A stretch of DNA of 61,320 nt from Reticulitermes lucifugus. Lineage: Eukaryota; Arthropoda; Insecta; Blattodea; Rhinotermitidae. Shown here one piece after another: positions 37,017-50,400 of this stretch. The stretch's first letter is position 1, and every line of letters starts with the position of its first letter. The notes below the pieces were generated by a model. The model ran no database searches. It was not told the DNA's origin and saw only the letters and a program-made list of their open reading frames with translations. The DNA is taken from assembly GCA_026260175.1 (NCBI GenBank), contig JAKCWW010000005.1, positions 1,152 through 62,471 of the forward strand, written 5' to 3'. Position numbers and translations under genes: made by a program.

Positions 37017-40000
37017 CATATTTGTTCAAATTTAACTTTCGTGCAGAACATTTTATAAAATGCTGTAAAATTCTGTAGCATACTACGCGCCGTTTCTGCT
37101 CTAAGATTCTTAAAAACTTCAAGTGACGTCAGAAGATTGATTGTAATTCATGAGAAATACAGGAAAAAGTGAAAAAGGAATTTGTTAGGAGGAATATTTA
37201 AACACCATAATTCGGCCACTGAATTGCAGACTAGGAAGCTTAAATTACAAATCAAAGTTACAAATGTTACTGCGATAAAGCGATGATCCAGGACAGTATA
37301 TTTATAACCAACAGGCTTAAGTTTCGAAAGGAATTTCTTACACAGGGTATATATAGTCAAACATTTACATAAGCGTCGAGTTTTGAGTGAGCCAGTACTT
37401 TGTTACGTATGTCAGAGAGTTTCAAATTACAGCTCACAGCAGAGAAATTATCAGAATTAAAAGGGGCCAAATTTTAAAATGGGAATTTTTCAAAGTAAAT
37501 TCGGCGAGCAATTTCTAAATCTCCGTTCCATATACACCGCTCCTTTTTGGATAAGACACACCTCTTAATACAAGGAATTTGAATCTGAAACCAGATAGTT
37601 ACATTCATCACGCCATGGAAAATATGATGTTTGTTGTAAGATTTGAGATTTTTACAGCGACATGTTTACACATTATGGTCTTGTAGGTTGTGGCACTGTG
37701 TAGTCTTAACAAAGCAACAAGTTCCTCAGAAACGGTGGTAACCGCCAATAAGGCTACAGCTTGTCACAAATCAGGAAAACATAAATTTAACGTTATGATA
37801 CTTGTGTCAAAAATATTTACATAGGCATACTTATAGGCATAAATATTTTTAATGACCTACTGAACTTACTGCCCGGTGACCCCGTCACAAGACAGCACTC
37901 AACAATATTCAGGCTCCCACTGGCATAGTTCTTATGTGCCAACCTAAGCCAGTGACTGCCTAGTGTCTGACAGAGCTGCGGTTTATGGCTAGTACACAGA
38001 ATGATGAGGTCACATAGCAACACGTTTTGTTGAAGTCTTAGTTCCGTTTCTGGCCACATAACCTTTCGCCTTGTTCGGAATACATAACACACACTGACTC
38101 AAATACACGCCAGTAGCCTTTGGTCAATGTTTTTCGAAATAACAACACACTCAAAGAGAAAATGCAGGATGAAATTGGATTGAATATTCCTCTCACGTTC
38201 CTATCTTGCCAGACCTAACGATATCTAAAATATGTAATAAATTACGTGCAAACGTGCAGAGGGGACAGTAAAGCTGTGCTGTGCGGTAGACCAGGAGATT
38301 AGCAAAGTAATATTCCAGACGTAATGCGCATGCGCCAACCGTAGGACAAAACTTAGTTATATACGCCATGTGTAATCCTTGTACATAGTACTGTTATACT
38401 TTTCTAACAACCCACTCCACCCAGTGCCAGATAGCCCTCTAAGGATTAAAGATAGTGAAGAGCATTTAGCCCTACATATCTCTTTTATTTTTGTAAGCAA
38501 CTTTTATGTTTGAGTATTATAAACAGAGCATTCCATGCACTCTAACTTACATTGTAACAAACAAACATTTTATCATTTTACATGTTTTAAGACAGAATCC
38601 GCAAAATTTGTAGCAGCGACAGATTAAACGCCTGAAACATGAAGAGGATGCCGGTATAGGTATGCAATATGTGGGAATAGCATGATGTACATAACAGAAA
38701 TTTAACTTGTTAATATTCCAGATATTTGCAGGTAGGCCGTAGGTATGAGTCCGGAGATGCGGACAAAATACAAGTGTACTGCCTAGCGCGAAAGCCCCGC
38801 ATACCACCTGGATCAGAATTTCCCTGAATATGCAAAGAAAACTTTTCCATTTTTCTTAATCACAGAAAAAAGTAGGCGTCTTTTCTTAATTGTTTGTATA
38901 ACCTTTATATATTCCAAATAAAACAGTTACTTTACCCAGGAAAGTTCATGATTTAAATTTTTGACTTGATCTTTTCTTCAGTAATACAAACAGAGGAAAT
39001 CGACGTAGCAACCGTGAGGTTTAAAAAGCGATACTTCTTTTCCTACTCTGACAGTTAGAGGTAAACAAATTTACTTTAAAATATAAAGAAGGAAAAGTGG
39101 GCATTAGTTTAAAAATACCAGCGAAAAATGAATGTTGGCAGGCCTGCTCCTTTCCTTGATTAACCTTTCGTTTTTATCGTCATTTAAACTATGTAGTTCT
39201 AATATAAAATAAAATATTGATAAATCTTTTACGTGAGTAAACCAGTCATTTTGAGTGAAAAGCATCAGTTCATGCGGTCCCTTTCACAATTCTCAAAGAA
39301 TTTTTAAATAGAATATATGCAATCTACGAAGAGCTTTGCTTTAATTATCTCCTCCCTTGAGTATTTACTATCATAATAGTGCAGGGATTTTGTATTTCCT
39401 CATTATCACTACACATACTACGCATATTATCCTTTTTGATTTGGTTACAATAGCTTATGAATGTTGTGTTCCTCCCAAGGTCTCTTTTCTTACAGTATTC
39501 GAGAAGAAAATATCAACCAGTCATAGGCTAATATGTTACTAAACCCGGTTCTGTTTATTGGCAGAAAACCCTGCAGATAAAATCAATGGACTACGCCGTC
39601 CTTGAAACATTAATGATTTATATCTGTTAACAGCAGAATCGAAAAGTCATGTAAGATTTGATGCAAATGAGAAAAGAAAGGTTCTGCCTAGATACTTAGG
39701 CTAGAAAATATAGGAATATGTGTGAAATGGAACGCGCAGATGTAACTTAGGCCTAAAGCAGAAAACGTGCTAGGAAAGGAAGATTGGCTGGGGATTAGAC
39801 CGGGAGCAAGGGTAGAATAAGGATAGCACATAGATAGTGAGTATGTGTGCGCTTGTGTTGTAAGGCAAAGGAATGAAGGTGGAGAGAATGCCGTGGGGTG
39901 CAATAATAAGAATGAAATGAAGAAGTGCTACCAGCATGAAGAGAGAAAAGCGAAAGAAACAAATGCAGCATAATATGAAAAGAAAGAGAGGAGAAAGGGT

Positions 40001-40603
40001 TTATGCTGAATTTCTGCAGAACAAATTTCAAACATCGGTACATCCTTATCTCTACACTTGAGCTTGTTAGCTGCAGTCTAGAATTCTCTATCCACTAATA
40101 TCCTACTTCCATTACAAAAGTCCCCTACCGTTCCTATTTTAAATTTACTATAAGAAAAACGATATTACTGCTATTACAATACATTTCTTACCCACGACAC
40201 GATATGTCCATGCATTTTCGAAAGGGAATGGGTCTCAAGAGAGATACGGAACTAAGTGCCATGTATGTAATCAGAAATTTTCTGTATATATTTAACAGAG
40301 ACCCTGAACTGGGGGAGAATGAAGCAGGGGTGGAATATGTATACTATGTTAGATAAGTTTTCTCTCCTCCTCCCCAAATTCTAAAGTCAAGGCGTGCATA
40401 TGCATGCACATCCATACTGCATGGAATTCAATGGCTGGCGAATATGAAACTTATTGCAAGGAAGTTGACATGTATTTCATGTTAACCACAAGGAAGTAAA
40501 TGTATTAGTATTGTAATGAAAATTGGATATTCCGTTCATCTAGATATTAATGCCGTAGAGATAGTCTTATAACAGCTTATAATTATTTTGGACTAAATTC
40601 TCC
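37017..40603. other. No recognisable gene
   Basis: Includes a moderately GC-rich block at 37860-38090 open on the minus strand for 91 codons (no domain seen) and a purine-rich plus strand at 39700-40020. No exon pair supported. Confidence 0.4.
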
Positions 40604-40852
40604 GTTGCCGATCCCAGTGGCTGTACGGTCTAAGGCGTCGGTCTGCAGCCGCTTGATTTTTGGGACTGCGGGTTCGAATCCCGCTGAGGGCATGTATGTT
40701 TGTCCCTTGTGTTTGTATAGGTGCAGGCGGATTACTCGTTCAGAGGAGTCCTATCGGGTGTGTGTGTGTATAACTTGTGTGATCTAGAAACCTTAACAAT
40801 TGGGCGGCCTGGGCCCAACTTGGACTGTAGCCCCAAATAAAAATTCTGTGTT
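40604..40852 (+). mobile_element. tRNA-Leu-like SINE with A and B boxes
   Basis: The head (40606-40692) has an A box in TGGCTGTACGGTCTAAGGCG (from 40618) and B box GGTTCGAATCC (40671-40681). GGTCTAAGGCG and the long segment before the B box, compatible with a variable arm, resemble tRNA-Leu. Outer bases TGCC and GGCA can pair. The tail contains ACTCGTTCAG-GGAGTCCTA, TCTAGAAACCT and GGCTGTAGC-CCAAA-type words shared with the inverted copy at 41.2 kb. The tRNA-unrelated tail shows that this is a SINE and not a tRNA gene. Confidence 0.75.
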
Positions 40853-41190
40853 TGTACAAGTAGTGCAGATTGAATAGTCATTGTAAGCCACTTGAAAACA
40901 AATACTTTTTCCTACTTATTTTAGTCCAATTAAACTCATAGTTTTAGAACTAGATTCTGAAGAAAAATGCAGTAAATAAATTACAAAATCCAGATCTGGA
41001 TAAAGAAATATATTTCCCAAATATGGCATTGTACTTTTTACAAAATTTGTCCAATTAAATTTCAACTATTACGACTTTACGCTACAAAATTCATATAATG
41101 TATTTACTTACAATTATGTATATTTCAGATATTAGTACATTTGTGCTGATAACATGTAGCCTGCGCTTTCTCATTTATCTACATTTTTTT

Positions 41191-41400
41191 TCCTTTGGCG
41201 CTACAGCCCGAATCTGGCTCAGACCGTCTCAATTTTCAGGTTTCTAGATCATGTATAATTAGACACATACCCCGTAGGACTCCCCTGAACGAGTGATCAG
41301 CTCGTCACAGAGGATGCTACCCACAAAACACAACAAACACAAGAGACGAACTTCCATAACCTCAGCGGGATTCGAACCTGCGATCCCAGCAATCGAGCTA
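41191..41400 (-). mobile_element. tRNA-Leu-like SINE, inverted, 5'-truncated
   Basis: On the minus strand it begins near the B box GGTTCGAATCCCGCTGAGG (about 41376-41358) and continues with ACTCGTTCAGGGGAGTCCTA, ATGATCTAGAAACCTG and GGGCTGTAGCGCCAAA, the same order as 40604-40852. The A-box half of the head is missing. Confidence 0.75.
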
Positions 41401-41558
41401 TTGCAGCTATTGTTCAACTTTTATACAATTTTAACCAAAGTAAGACTGAAACAAACAACAAACACAATTTTTAACTTTTATTTGTTTTAAACAGTGTATG
41501 TGAACAATTGTAAAGAATTGTGCCAGTTCTTGTAACTAGTGTGAGATTTTAGATAATG

Positions 41559-41605
41559 TGTCCCTGAAGATGAACCCAAATTAAGGGTTCGAAACATGTA
41601 GGACA
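41559..41605 (+). ncRNA. Hammerhead-like motif, best-preserved copy
   Basis: Stem I is TGTCC (41559-41563)/GGACA (41601-41605), 5 bp. The core box is CTGAAGA (41564-41570), i.e. C3 U4 G5 A6 N7 G8 A9, then one extra T (41571). Stem II is GAACCC (41572-41577)/GGGTTC (41585-41590), 6 bp. Then G12-A13-A14 (41591-41593), self-complementary ACATGT (41594-41599) as stem III, and A at the cleavage position (41600). All bases normally invariant in the hammerhead core are present. The only deviation is the extra base between A9 and stem II, which natural hammerheads can carry (a chrysanthemum viroid hammerhead has one). Stem III is too short for a monomer and would suit a dimer. Confidence 0.55.
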
Positions 41606-41995
41606 GGGAAAGTGCACAATTAATGTAATTGAATTGTACATTTGTCAGAATTTAAATATAAAGTTAAAATGTACGGAATGAATAATATTAAGTTTACTTA
41701 GAATACTGGATCTACTTGAAAGTTCATTCCGCCCGCAACTTACTGGTTTCCATTTTGTGTGGTTTAATTCTTTAAACACTAGCAGTTACTATGTGTACCA
41801 TCAAGTTTAACGCTCAAATTGTTGCTTTTACCCATAGAGCGTGTTTTTGTATTTTGTGTGGTTCTTAGGACAAAGAGCCATTATTTTCTTATAGAGCATT
41901 AACTGAGTTTTTATAACCCAGACATGCGTGCATTGTGCTTTGTAATCCAAGCTTCTAAATAAAATGTAGAATAATTTCAGGCTTAAAAGGGGTAG

Positions 41996-41998
<3 letters not shown>

Positions 41999-42032
<34 letters not shown>
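41999..42032. repeat. (AT)n microsatellite
   Basis: About 16 uninterrupted TA units. Confidence 0.95.
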
Positions 42033-42037
<5 letters not shown>

Positions 42038-45000
42038 TCTGCGCAGCTCCAATTTTGATTAGTTTAACAATCAATTACACCTCTAATATCACTTAGAGCA
42101 AGCAAATTTTTTAATAATCTACATATTTAATTTTCACAGTTGCTCTCAGTCCAGTCGTCCGATTTTCGTATGGCCATTTAAATTCATTTTGGAAATTTAG
42201 AATTAACAATATTTCAGGCCATACATAGGCTAATTAAGAATAACAAAAATATGTTTAGTTGACGCCGAGGGCATTTGATTTAAATATTTAGTCACATGTC
42301 TTCCACTGGTGGCTGCTGGTGTATAAGGTGTGTGGTTGTCCTTTGTGTTTCGATGTAAAAAAACAATGGCCTATTCCTAAATATCATGAGTCTTCACCCT
42401 TCCATTCTGAAAAATTAGGTAAAAATCTGTTGTTAATAACACACTTCACCATCCTGCAGTTTCTGATTTCATTCTTTCTAAAATACTTGAGAAAAACAAC
42501 AGTCATGGGTAGAAAGGAAAAGTTGTGTTGTTCTTAATGACAATGAGAATAAAACGAAAAAGCGGGTCTGATCGATTGTAATTGCTTAGGTGATTCATGG
42601 TGGAGTCCTTGGGGCGTCACGATTTCATATGCCAGAGGAGAAGTCTTTTTTATATAAAAAACATTGCACCACCCGACATCACTTCATATGTTGTAAGACC
42701 TACAAAAAAAACTAGCAATCTACCATTTTTACAAAACATTAATGTAAATGTGATTTGCATGGCTATTAATTACCAATTTCAGATTTTGAATAAAGCATTT
42801 TTATGGACTTTTACTATTCTAATAGCTTCAAGTGTGAACCTGTCTTGCATGAAATCCTTCTATATTGACCAAGCTAACAGACTATTTAATAGTCTCTTTA
42901 TATTACCGTTTGCTTGGGCGCCTGGTTTCCATACATGGTAGGTACAAAAAACATAATAAAACTGCTTAAAATGTTATATAATAAATTTAAATGTTTAATT
43001 ATAAGAGACAAGATTTGCTGTTAAAATGTAAAACGTCTGATCTATAGCGTATTCTGTTTCGTTTATAGAGAAGACAGACCGGCGAATGGGCCCTTCGGGA
43101 TGGCATTAAAAGAGTACTTTATGTTTCATTTATGCATGGCGCCTGACGTCTACGAACACGCAATGTTTGTAAATCGAGCGGATGCCAGCTGCATGGCAGG
43201 ATGACAACAGGACGTGGACAAAGCCTTCAGTACAGCCTACTTAAGGTAACTGGTAATGTACTTTTATTGTACAATTGATTTTCTTGTAATCACTGAGTTG
43301 TATGCAAATAGCTTACAAAATATAACGTGTATTTTATGCGTACGTGCAGGCCTAACCCTTTTCTATAAAGTGAATGCTGAAAGAGTTATTCCAAGAAATG
43401 TATTTAGACTGTAAATTAAAGCCTTCCTTAAAATTAATGAAAATTTTGGAAATATCCACGTTAAAATGTGTTTAATAGAAACATCTCCTCTCGATTCTCG
43501 TCATAATATGTCAGAAGACTTAATAACGGAAGATTATTATCACGCGCATAAATATGAAACTTCAGTTCTAACACCATCGAGATTCTCCATCACAAAGACC
43601 AGCCAACTAATGCTCTTAAAGGGAAAGAAAACGCTTCTGATTGTCAAAATAGGAGAAAGCTAATAAATTAGTTGCCTTGGTAAGACCCAGAGGTTCTTAA
43701 TGCTAGAGTAGGTGGTACGTACCGTTACCACTGGGTTGTACGTTACACATTGAAAACTCGTATAAGATGAGTATGGAATTTGAAGTTTAACCGACATTTG
43801 TAAAAGGCTAAATTAATGTAGGCCCACACGTAAAATTCAACCAGGACCTTAATTGTATAAAATAAATCCAACCAAATCAACATCTGAGTGGCTCTCCATA
43901 ATTTAGTACACAACTACGTAGCCGCCTTTGGGGGGGGGGTAACCGGTTCGACGATTTCGATGCTGTTGTTAAAGACGGAAGTATGCGTATGATGAAATTA
44001 ATAGGTGTATTAAAATGTATTTTCGAAATGCATCATAGAGGATTGGACGAGATCTACACCACATTTACCTATACCATATTTACCTTTCTTACATGAATTG
44101 ATTATTTTAAGTTTCATGTTTCACAACATGGAAGTTACACTGAAACGGAAGAGAATGTGTTAAAATTGTAGCTGCATCTGCACAAACCGTATGATGTATA
44201 ACATATTACTTTCTCACAGATGTGTTGATGAAATTTCAAATACTCTAGGACGTTGACAATGGCGGGCGGGTAAATAGTTACCAGTATTTCGAACGAGAGT
44301 TTTGGCTTCCTTTCAGGATCAAGTAGTCCAAGAAGGCCATGGAAGAACATTCCAGGAGACTTGAATTTTCATAACTTTGAGTGAAATTTATTGGATGACT
44401 TAAAGCTCGATTTTAGACATCAGAATACTAGGTCACAAATAGACATAAACATTTTCGTCCAGATTACAAATAAAGAGACTTTAAATTGCATAGTCATTCG
44501 AGTTTTTAGCAAATCACTAAAACTCTTCAGATCCAACGTTTATTTCCATGCCATGGTCCAGGTAAAGCCACTTGCAAAGATATTCCCATATTACGTATTT
44601 ATTCCTCAATTCCTTTTCCTTCATTTCCTAAATTCTTCTAGCTCACAGGATTAGTAATCCTTCCCTCTACGTCATTCAAATCTCCCTCCTTCCAAATACA
44701 GTGCCTTTTCGAACATTTTTATGGTTTCTTTAATGTTAGAACCTTTAACGTTTTAGGAAGGACAGAATTCCGCAGGAGAGAGATTGCGCTCGCTTGTACA
44801 GACATGGCATAAAGACCTCTGATCAGTGTGGAGGCATCAAAGTGAGACTGGCATAACAGCCTGTTCTCAGTAATCACGTGGATGTATATGAATGAGATGG
44901 TGTTCCTGTTAATTTCGAATTATGAATGAAATGTTATAAATATCATGGTACTTGTATTGTAGGCATGCTTATAATTTATTTTCACATCAAATTTTATATG

Positions 45001-45358
45001 CTTTTTTTTCCAGTGATTCATAAGTTGTCGCCATCAGACTGAAATCAACAGAAGGAATTCTCATTGCTTCCATGTCGCTGCTTTACATTCTACATAGTAC
45101 TGCCTTAACGCGAGGGTTATATATTCAAGTGTATATCACCTTTCATTCTTTTACAGCCAAAACCAAATGAGAATCTGTTGCTCCGTCTCAAAACTTCCAC
45201 TTTTGCCAGATCTGTTCTATTCGTTACACGATATTACTGGGCACTTCATATGAATGTCTTCAAGTGGCATAGACTCCGTAAAAAGTTTCATGAAAATCGG
45301 TCAGACTTTCAGAAGTTGAATAGTAGACACGTCTACTCAGAAAGACACTCTCCCGCGC

Positions 45359-45418
45359 GCAAACACACAAACACGCAACAAATACACAAACACGCAAACA
45401 CACAAACACACAAACACG
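45359..45418. repeat. ACAAACAC-type short tandem repeat
   Basis: Alternating CAAACACA and CAAACACG units, about seven in all. Confidence 0.85.
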
Positions 45419-45719
45419 TTATGATCATTATGTAACTTTACCTCCTTTTGTCCTAGGAAAGAATTAGGTTAAACAGAGGCTATATGTAAATGATGCGAGG
45501 TTTTCCACTAGAATTTACACAGCCGGTGATTTGTGATGTAGAACGTTCAATGCGGGAAAAAAAACTATTAATAAAGAATTTCTATACACTAAGGAAGAAA
45601 ATATTTTTGACGTTTCTTATATTCGTCTTCTCTAGCACCTTCTTCTGTTTTGTGGTCCCAAGCTATTCCCATACACCTGATACTTTAATTCAAACACACT
45701 AATATCAGTAGTAATGTTT

Positions 45720-45747
45720 ATAATAATAATAATAATAATAATAATAA
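45720..45747. repeat. (AAT)n microsatellite
   Basis: Nine or so uninterrupted AAT units. Confidence 0.95.
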
Positions 45748-46844
45748 AGAAAATGATATGAAATAAAAGCAGTCAAGTAATATCCAGTGACCCATATAAC
45801 TTTATTAACGTTTCACCCGAACATTTTAAGGACAAAAGAACCTCCGTGCTGTGTTTCAGTTGCGCTTTAATTCTTACAGATTTTTTCCGTGCTATATGAG
45901 AAAATCATGCTGAATTGCATTCAACAGAGTTAGAAACATGTGAAACTGTTTGTTATGTTTGTTGTCGGTTTTAAAGACGCTGCCAGTAACTTACACTATG
46001 TAGAATATTTTGGTTTTGCCGGTATATCCATTTCACCGCACCTGAAGTAACACATGTCAATTTCCCGTCTTAAATAAAAATGACTTCTACAGCAATTTCA
46101 GTTTATTTATAAATACTCAGTCCCCACAGAGTGAGACCCAGAATCAAAGGCTTCATATTTACTGCCGTCTGCATGCATATTTACAATGTTACCATGCTAT
46201 CGTCGGCTGTGTGAAACCCGTGACACGTATAAACAATGAAATATTGTTAGGAGAACAGGCCGACACGAAGTCTTCCATTAACTGATTTATAATTCACTAT
46301 GAATTGTATTGATTAGGCTATCGTACGGAAGGGATTTTTTAATAAAACTTATTGACACGACATTCACTTGTCATTAATGTATGGTTTATAGGTAACATTG
46401 GCCAACAGTGTTATAAGAAATTGACATAAAATTTTTAGGTCACGACTAAAGCAAATAAGAAAATATTTGTAATACAAAACAAGGTCTTACCTTTGTGCTC
46501 AGATTTACCGCACGTGAATAGACGAAATCCAGCGTGTTTATCTGAAACAGAGAGAAATTGCCATTAAAACAAAAAAGCATAAGCAAAGTATAAGCATAAG
46601 TTTTATTCTTAACTGTTACACTTATTGAACAACTTATCATCGTTATCATCTCTTCGACTCATCTGAAATTATGGGAATTGCTCGACTAGCTAAGAAATTA
46701 TTGGCTTCTCAAGAAGGACTCTTCCATGGAGTTTGTGTTCTACAACACACATTTTGGCGATAACTTGTATACCGCTATAGACAGGAAACAACTACTAGTA
46801 TGTAATCTCTAGTGAGAGCGGACAAATTGAGACATGAGATTTCT

Positions 46845-47112
46845 ACTATCAGACGCTTTGACGCTACAAGACGGAAGGTCGCGGGTTCGAACCCAATGGT
46901 GTCATTGGAATTTTTCATTGACATAATCGTTTCGGTCGCACTATGGCCCTGGGGNNNNNNNNNNNNNNNNNNNNNNNNNNNNNNNNNNNNNNNNNNNNNN
47001 NNNNACCTTCATGTGCCGATTGTCTAGAAACCTGGGAGCCTCAACCTCCTGGAACCCTAAGGGTCTGCCCAGGTCTGTAATGGGATTGCTTTTGCTTTTA
47101 CTATCAGACGCT
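46845..47112 (+). mobile_element. SINE with perfect 13-bp target-site duplication
   Basis: ACTATCAGACGCT flanks the element at 46845-46857 and 47100-47112. The element (46858-47099) starts in a partial tRNA-like head without A box, has B box GGTTCGAACC (46884-46893), a body (TTGACATAATCGTTTCGGTC) shared with the window's right edge, then the N gap, then GATTGTCTAGAA and AGCCTCAACCTCCTGG, and a TTGCTTTT tail. The intact duplication indicates a fairly recent insertion. Confidence 0.85.
46955..47004. other. Assembly gap of 50 N
   Basis: Exactly 50 N, a usual placeholder length, lying wholly inside the SINE. By comparison with 61287-61320 and 22211-22290 the missing piece would be roughly 84 bp if this copy is full length there. 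Confidence 0.95.
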
Positions 47113-47178
47113 ACATTTGTTTTGCACCTAAAATGGAAGAGACTGTGTCTTATATTTTTGCAACCAAGTGGTTGCTTG

Positions 47179-47458
47179 TACGCATACTCTTATATAAGTA
47201 ACGTGTTGTAGCCATGTAACTAAGCAGACGTACAAGTACATTTGCCTGTACGCATACTCTTACATAAGTAACGTGTTGTAGCCATGTAACTAAGCAGACG
47301 TACAAGTACATTTGCCTGTACGCATACTCTTACATAAGTAACGTGTTGTAGCCATGTAACTAAGCAGACATACAAGTACATCTGCCTGTACGCATACTGT
47401 TACATAAGTAACGTGTTGTAGCCATGTAACTAAGCAGACGTACAAGTACATTTGCCTG
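47179..47458. repeat. 70-bp minisatellite, four units
   Basis: Units start at 47179, 47249, 47319 and 47389 with TACGCATACT, exactly 70 bp apart, and are almost identical (one to three changes each). The next start at 47459 diverges at once. Each unit contains AACGTGTTGTAGCCATGTAA and GTACAAGTAC. There are no unique spacers, so this is not a CRISPR array. Confidence 0.95.
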
Positions 47459-50400
47459 TTGGCGCGTAGCCCACCGGTATTACTCATTTCCTGCTTAATT
47501 TGCATTCACACAGCACGTCTTTCATGTCAGACTGCTTTCGAACACGACCAACAGTACAAGAGCTATAACTAATATAGCTATAACTGTTGACAATCCGATT
47601 ACGTTCGTAGGATATTTCTGATTAGGAATGACTTCAGGGGTGAAAAAATGATGACATAAAGTCACTGGACGCTCTGTACACACGAAACATTGCAATGAAC
47701 GAGCAAAATATTAAAAATTAAAAATTTTTTTTAAGGTGCAAGATACCAGAGTCCGTGTAGCAAGCAAAACAAATGTATTTAATTTAAACTTGGAATATGG
47801 TCCCCTATTATGTTAGAAATGCCACCCCAACCTTTTAATTTTAAGGAATGTGTACAGTTAGAATCCCGTCACATTCTAAACGAACTGACACGCGTTCCAC
47901 TACAGCAATTACAATTATATCCGTTTGTGTGTTAAGAGAAATACCTAGAAAAGCATGCCAGATAATGTGCTTAGAATAATATTATATACTACGGATACGT
48001 CAGTGTTATCATATGGACATCCTGCTCGAATTCCTGAATTACAAATAGGAGCTACATAATCTGATCTACTGAACATGACCCTAAATAAATAAAACAATCT
48101 CATCGAAAGAATACACCCATGTTTTTTCGCATGTCTTGGCAAAATTCCATGGGCCTATAAACAAATCATTTTATGATACCGCCGTCATGCTTCATGTTCT
48201 GTATTTCTTCTAATGGACAAGAAGTTTAGATTCATTACAATAACATATTCTGAGAAACAGGATAGAAGCGGTCAAAACGTGTTTCTATGAAAAAGAATTG
48301 AAGGGATATTCAGAGACGTCACTAGCAGCTCAGGGTTTTAAACCCAGATGTAACTTTGCTACTTATTCTATTCTAGCGCTCCCCTGCAGGTGTAAGAGAC
48401 AGTTTGCCTTAAATTTTGTTGCTGCCTGTACTAAGGACGTCGGTGTAATCAATGTCTGGACCGCTGGTTTGAGGTTTGGAGACAATAGACCTCATTATAC
48501 AAGATGATGGGGATACATTCCTTCCTTGCACTGTCCTTCAAAATAGCTAAGGGACAAATGGGCGGTCCCTTTCCTAACTGCGTGAGAAGGACAGCGAACA
48601 GTTTGGGAGGGGGGGGGAGGGGGTGGAAGAGATGCTTAGGTAGTGCATTTGATGGTGTACTATTTCCCCAAATAATCATACCTCTGCGAATATACGAAAT
48701 TATATGACAGGAACATCAAGTTATTATGGTTGAATTGCTTCACACCCTCACCAATAAAGATGGCAAGTTGGTTCAAGTAGTGTGTAGTGTAGTGACTTGT
48801 AATTACACAGGTACATGCAGATTAGAATCTCAGACAGGACGAATCTCCTGACAGCATTTTTAATTGGTTTTCTTCAGTCTCTTTATGTAAATTTAGAGGT
48901 ATTATTTTAAAATCCTCAACGACGGCTTTCGTCAAAAAATTTTCAGTTATTATTGTCTATCATCAAATTATTTAGCGCTATGAAGTTACTGAGAGTCTTT
49001 AATGAATTACAAAAAAAAAAATAGTAAACGTTCCATTCCATGACACGTTGCTTTCAGGTAAAATATTAGCACCCATTTCAATTGGATTTGACATAAGACA
49101 ACTCCAAAGAGTACGTTCGGAAAAAACTATATGTAATTCAATACCATTTTTGTCTATAGTCGTAAAAGTAATGATTTACATACCAAGAGTAAACAATAAT
49201 TGTGTCATTTCATGATAATCCCTTTTGCTTTAAAGTATGGGTCTTAAGCGGTTTGTTAAAGGAATTGTTATGTGCGAAACATTTATCCTGGTTATTGATA
49301 TTGTTTTCTGTGTAATAATAATAATAACTTTAATAAATTAGGGGCTTAATTATATGTATATGTCTAATGAGATCATATGAAGTACCTAAAATGTTAGAAA
49401 CAACTCCGAGGGAAAAGATGACATGCATATTTTGATCAGAGCCCAGAAAATAGAGTAACTAACTACGGCTTGGATAAGTCGTGTTTATATATGTCTTCAT
49501 CAGTGCGCCCACTCAGACTCCTATCAGCTGGCTTAAACGACAAAAGCGTGAAGCTAACCACTTTCTCCAATTTTCTGTTCACGTCTGGAATAGGCGGAGT
49601 TTTACATCCACGCATTGCAGTTGCCTCCAGGCATTACACTGTCCTTTGAATCAATTGTGTTAAATAATCTATTTTTGGTCTATATATGTGTTATCGTATA
49701 CGCCATACAAGCTTACGTAACATGAACGTGAAACTTTTCAGATTTGAGAGATTAAACTGTGACACGCCTGTAATTGGATCTGAACACAGGCATTTAAATT
49801 GTGAACGTAAGGGTGCAAGTGTCTCTATGCTGTGAAATGCAGCATCCTTTGGACAGACTGTGAGTTGTTCTGAGATCTGCTGCCTTTGAAAGCCCGTCCC
49901 CTGAATCAAATTAACTTCCTAAACGGGTCAAACTCACTTAAATGGAAATAAATATAAAATTAACTAAAAAATTCACAGAATAGACCCACCGACCCAAAGC
50001 CGTAAAATTAATATGCATGTTGGTGTGTGTGTGTCCTTTGTCCTTGAAGTGAAGAGAGCAAATATAACTGGCTTCGCTTATATAGATCTCACTTGATAAG
50101 AGTAATTAACGTAATTAGACTTATGTAACAGGCACATCATGCTTATATTAAAATAAATTTAAATTTTTGAAAATATTACAGAGAATCACGAAAGAGCAGG
50201 TACAAGCCAACTTCATGCTTAACACACTGCTTCTACATTTTGATCCACCAGATTATTGGCATAATGCAGCCTGTGAAAGACACAAAATGTGATCCATAAA
50301 AAGGAATAGAGATGATCATATAATACGAGTATAGTCAAAAGCATATGCAATCGAATTCTTATAAAACTAACAAATAATGCTCTAGAGAAAAATACTCTGT

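Larger units (their letters stand above)
41606..46844. other. No recognisable gene; several simple repeats
   Basis: (AT)n at 41999-42032, a G run near 43930, a CAAACAC-type 7-8-bp tandem at 45359-45418 and (AAT)n at 45720-45747. The longest frame (42597-42941, 114 codons, plus) has no recognisable domain and no splice context. No exon supported. Confidence 0.4.

Noticed and set aside
38320..38345. GCGCATGCGCC palindrome, also seen inside repeat A at 29.86 and 52.83 kb
   Set aside because: Flanks at 38.3 kb do not match repeat A; in the repeat it is part of the coding block.
40604..40692. tRNA gene
   Set aside because: The anticodon region is not well formed, the T33 position is not met, and a SINE tail shared with another copy follows.
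45800..45840. Minus-strand GTGAAACGTTAAT as another hammerhead-like motif
   Set aside because: Lacks the CUGANGA box and a stem II; only GAAACGTT is shared.
47179..47458. Regular repeats considered as CRISPR
   Set aside because: Units are contiguous with no unique spacers, and the genome is eukaryotic.
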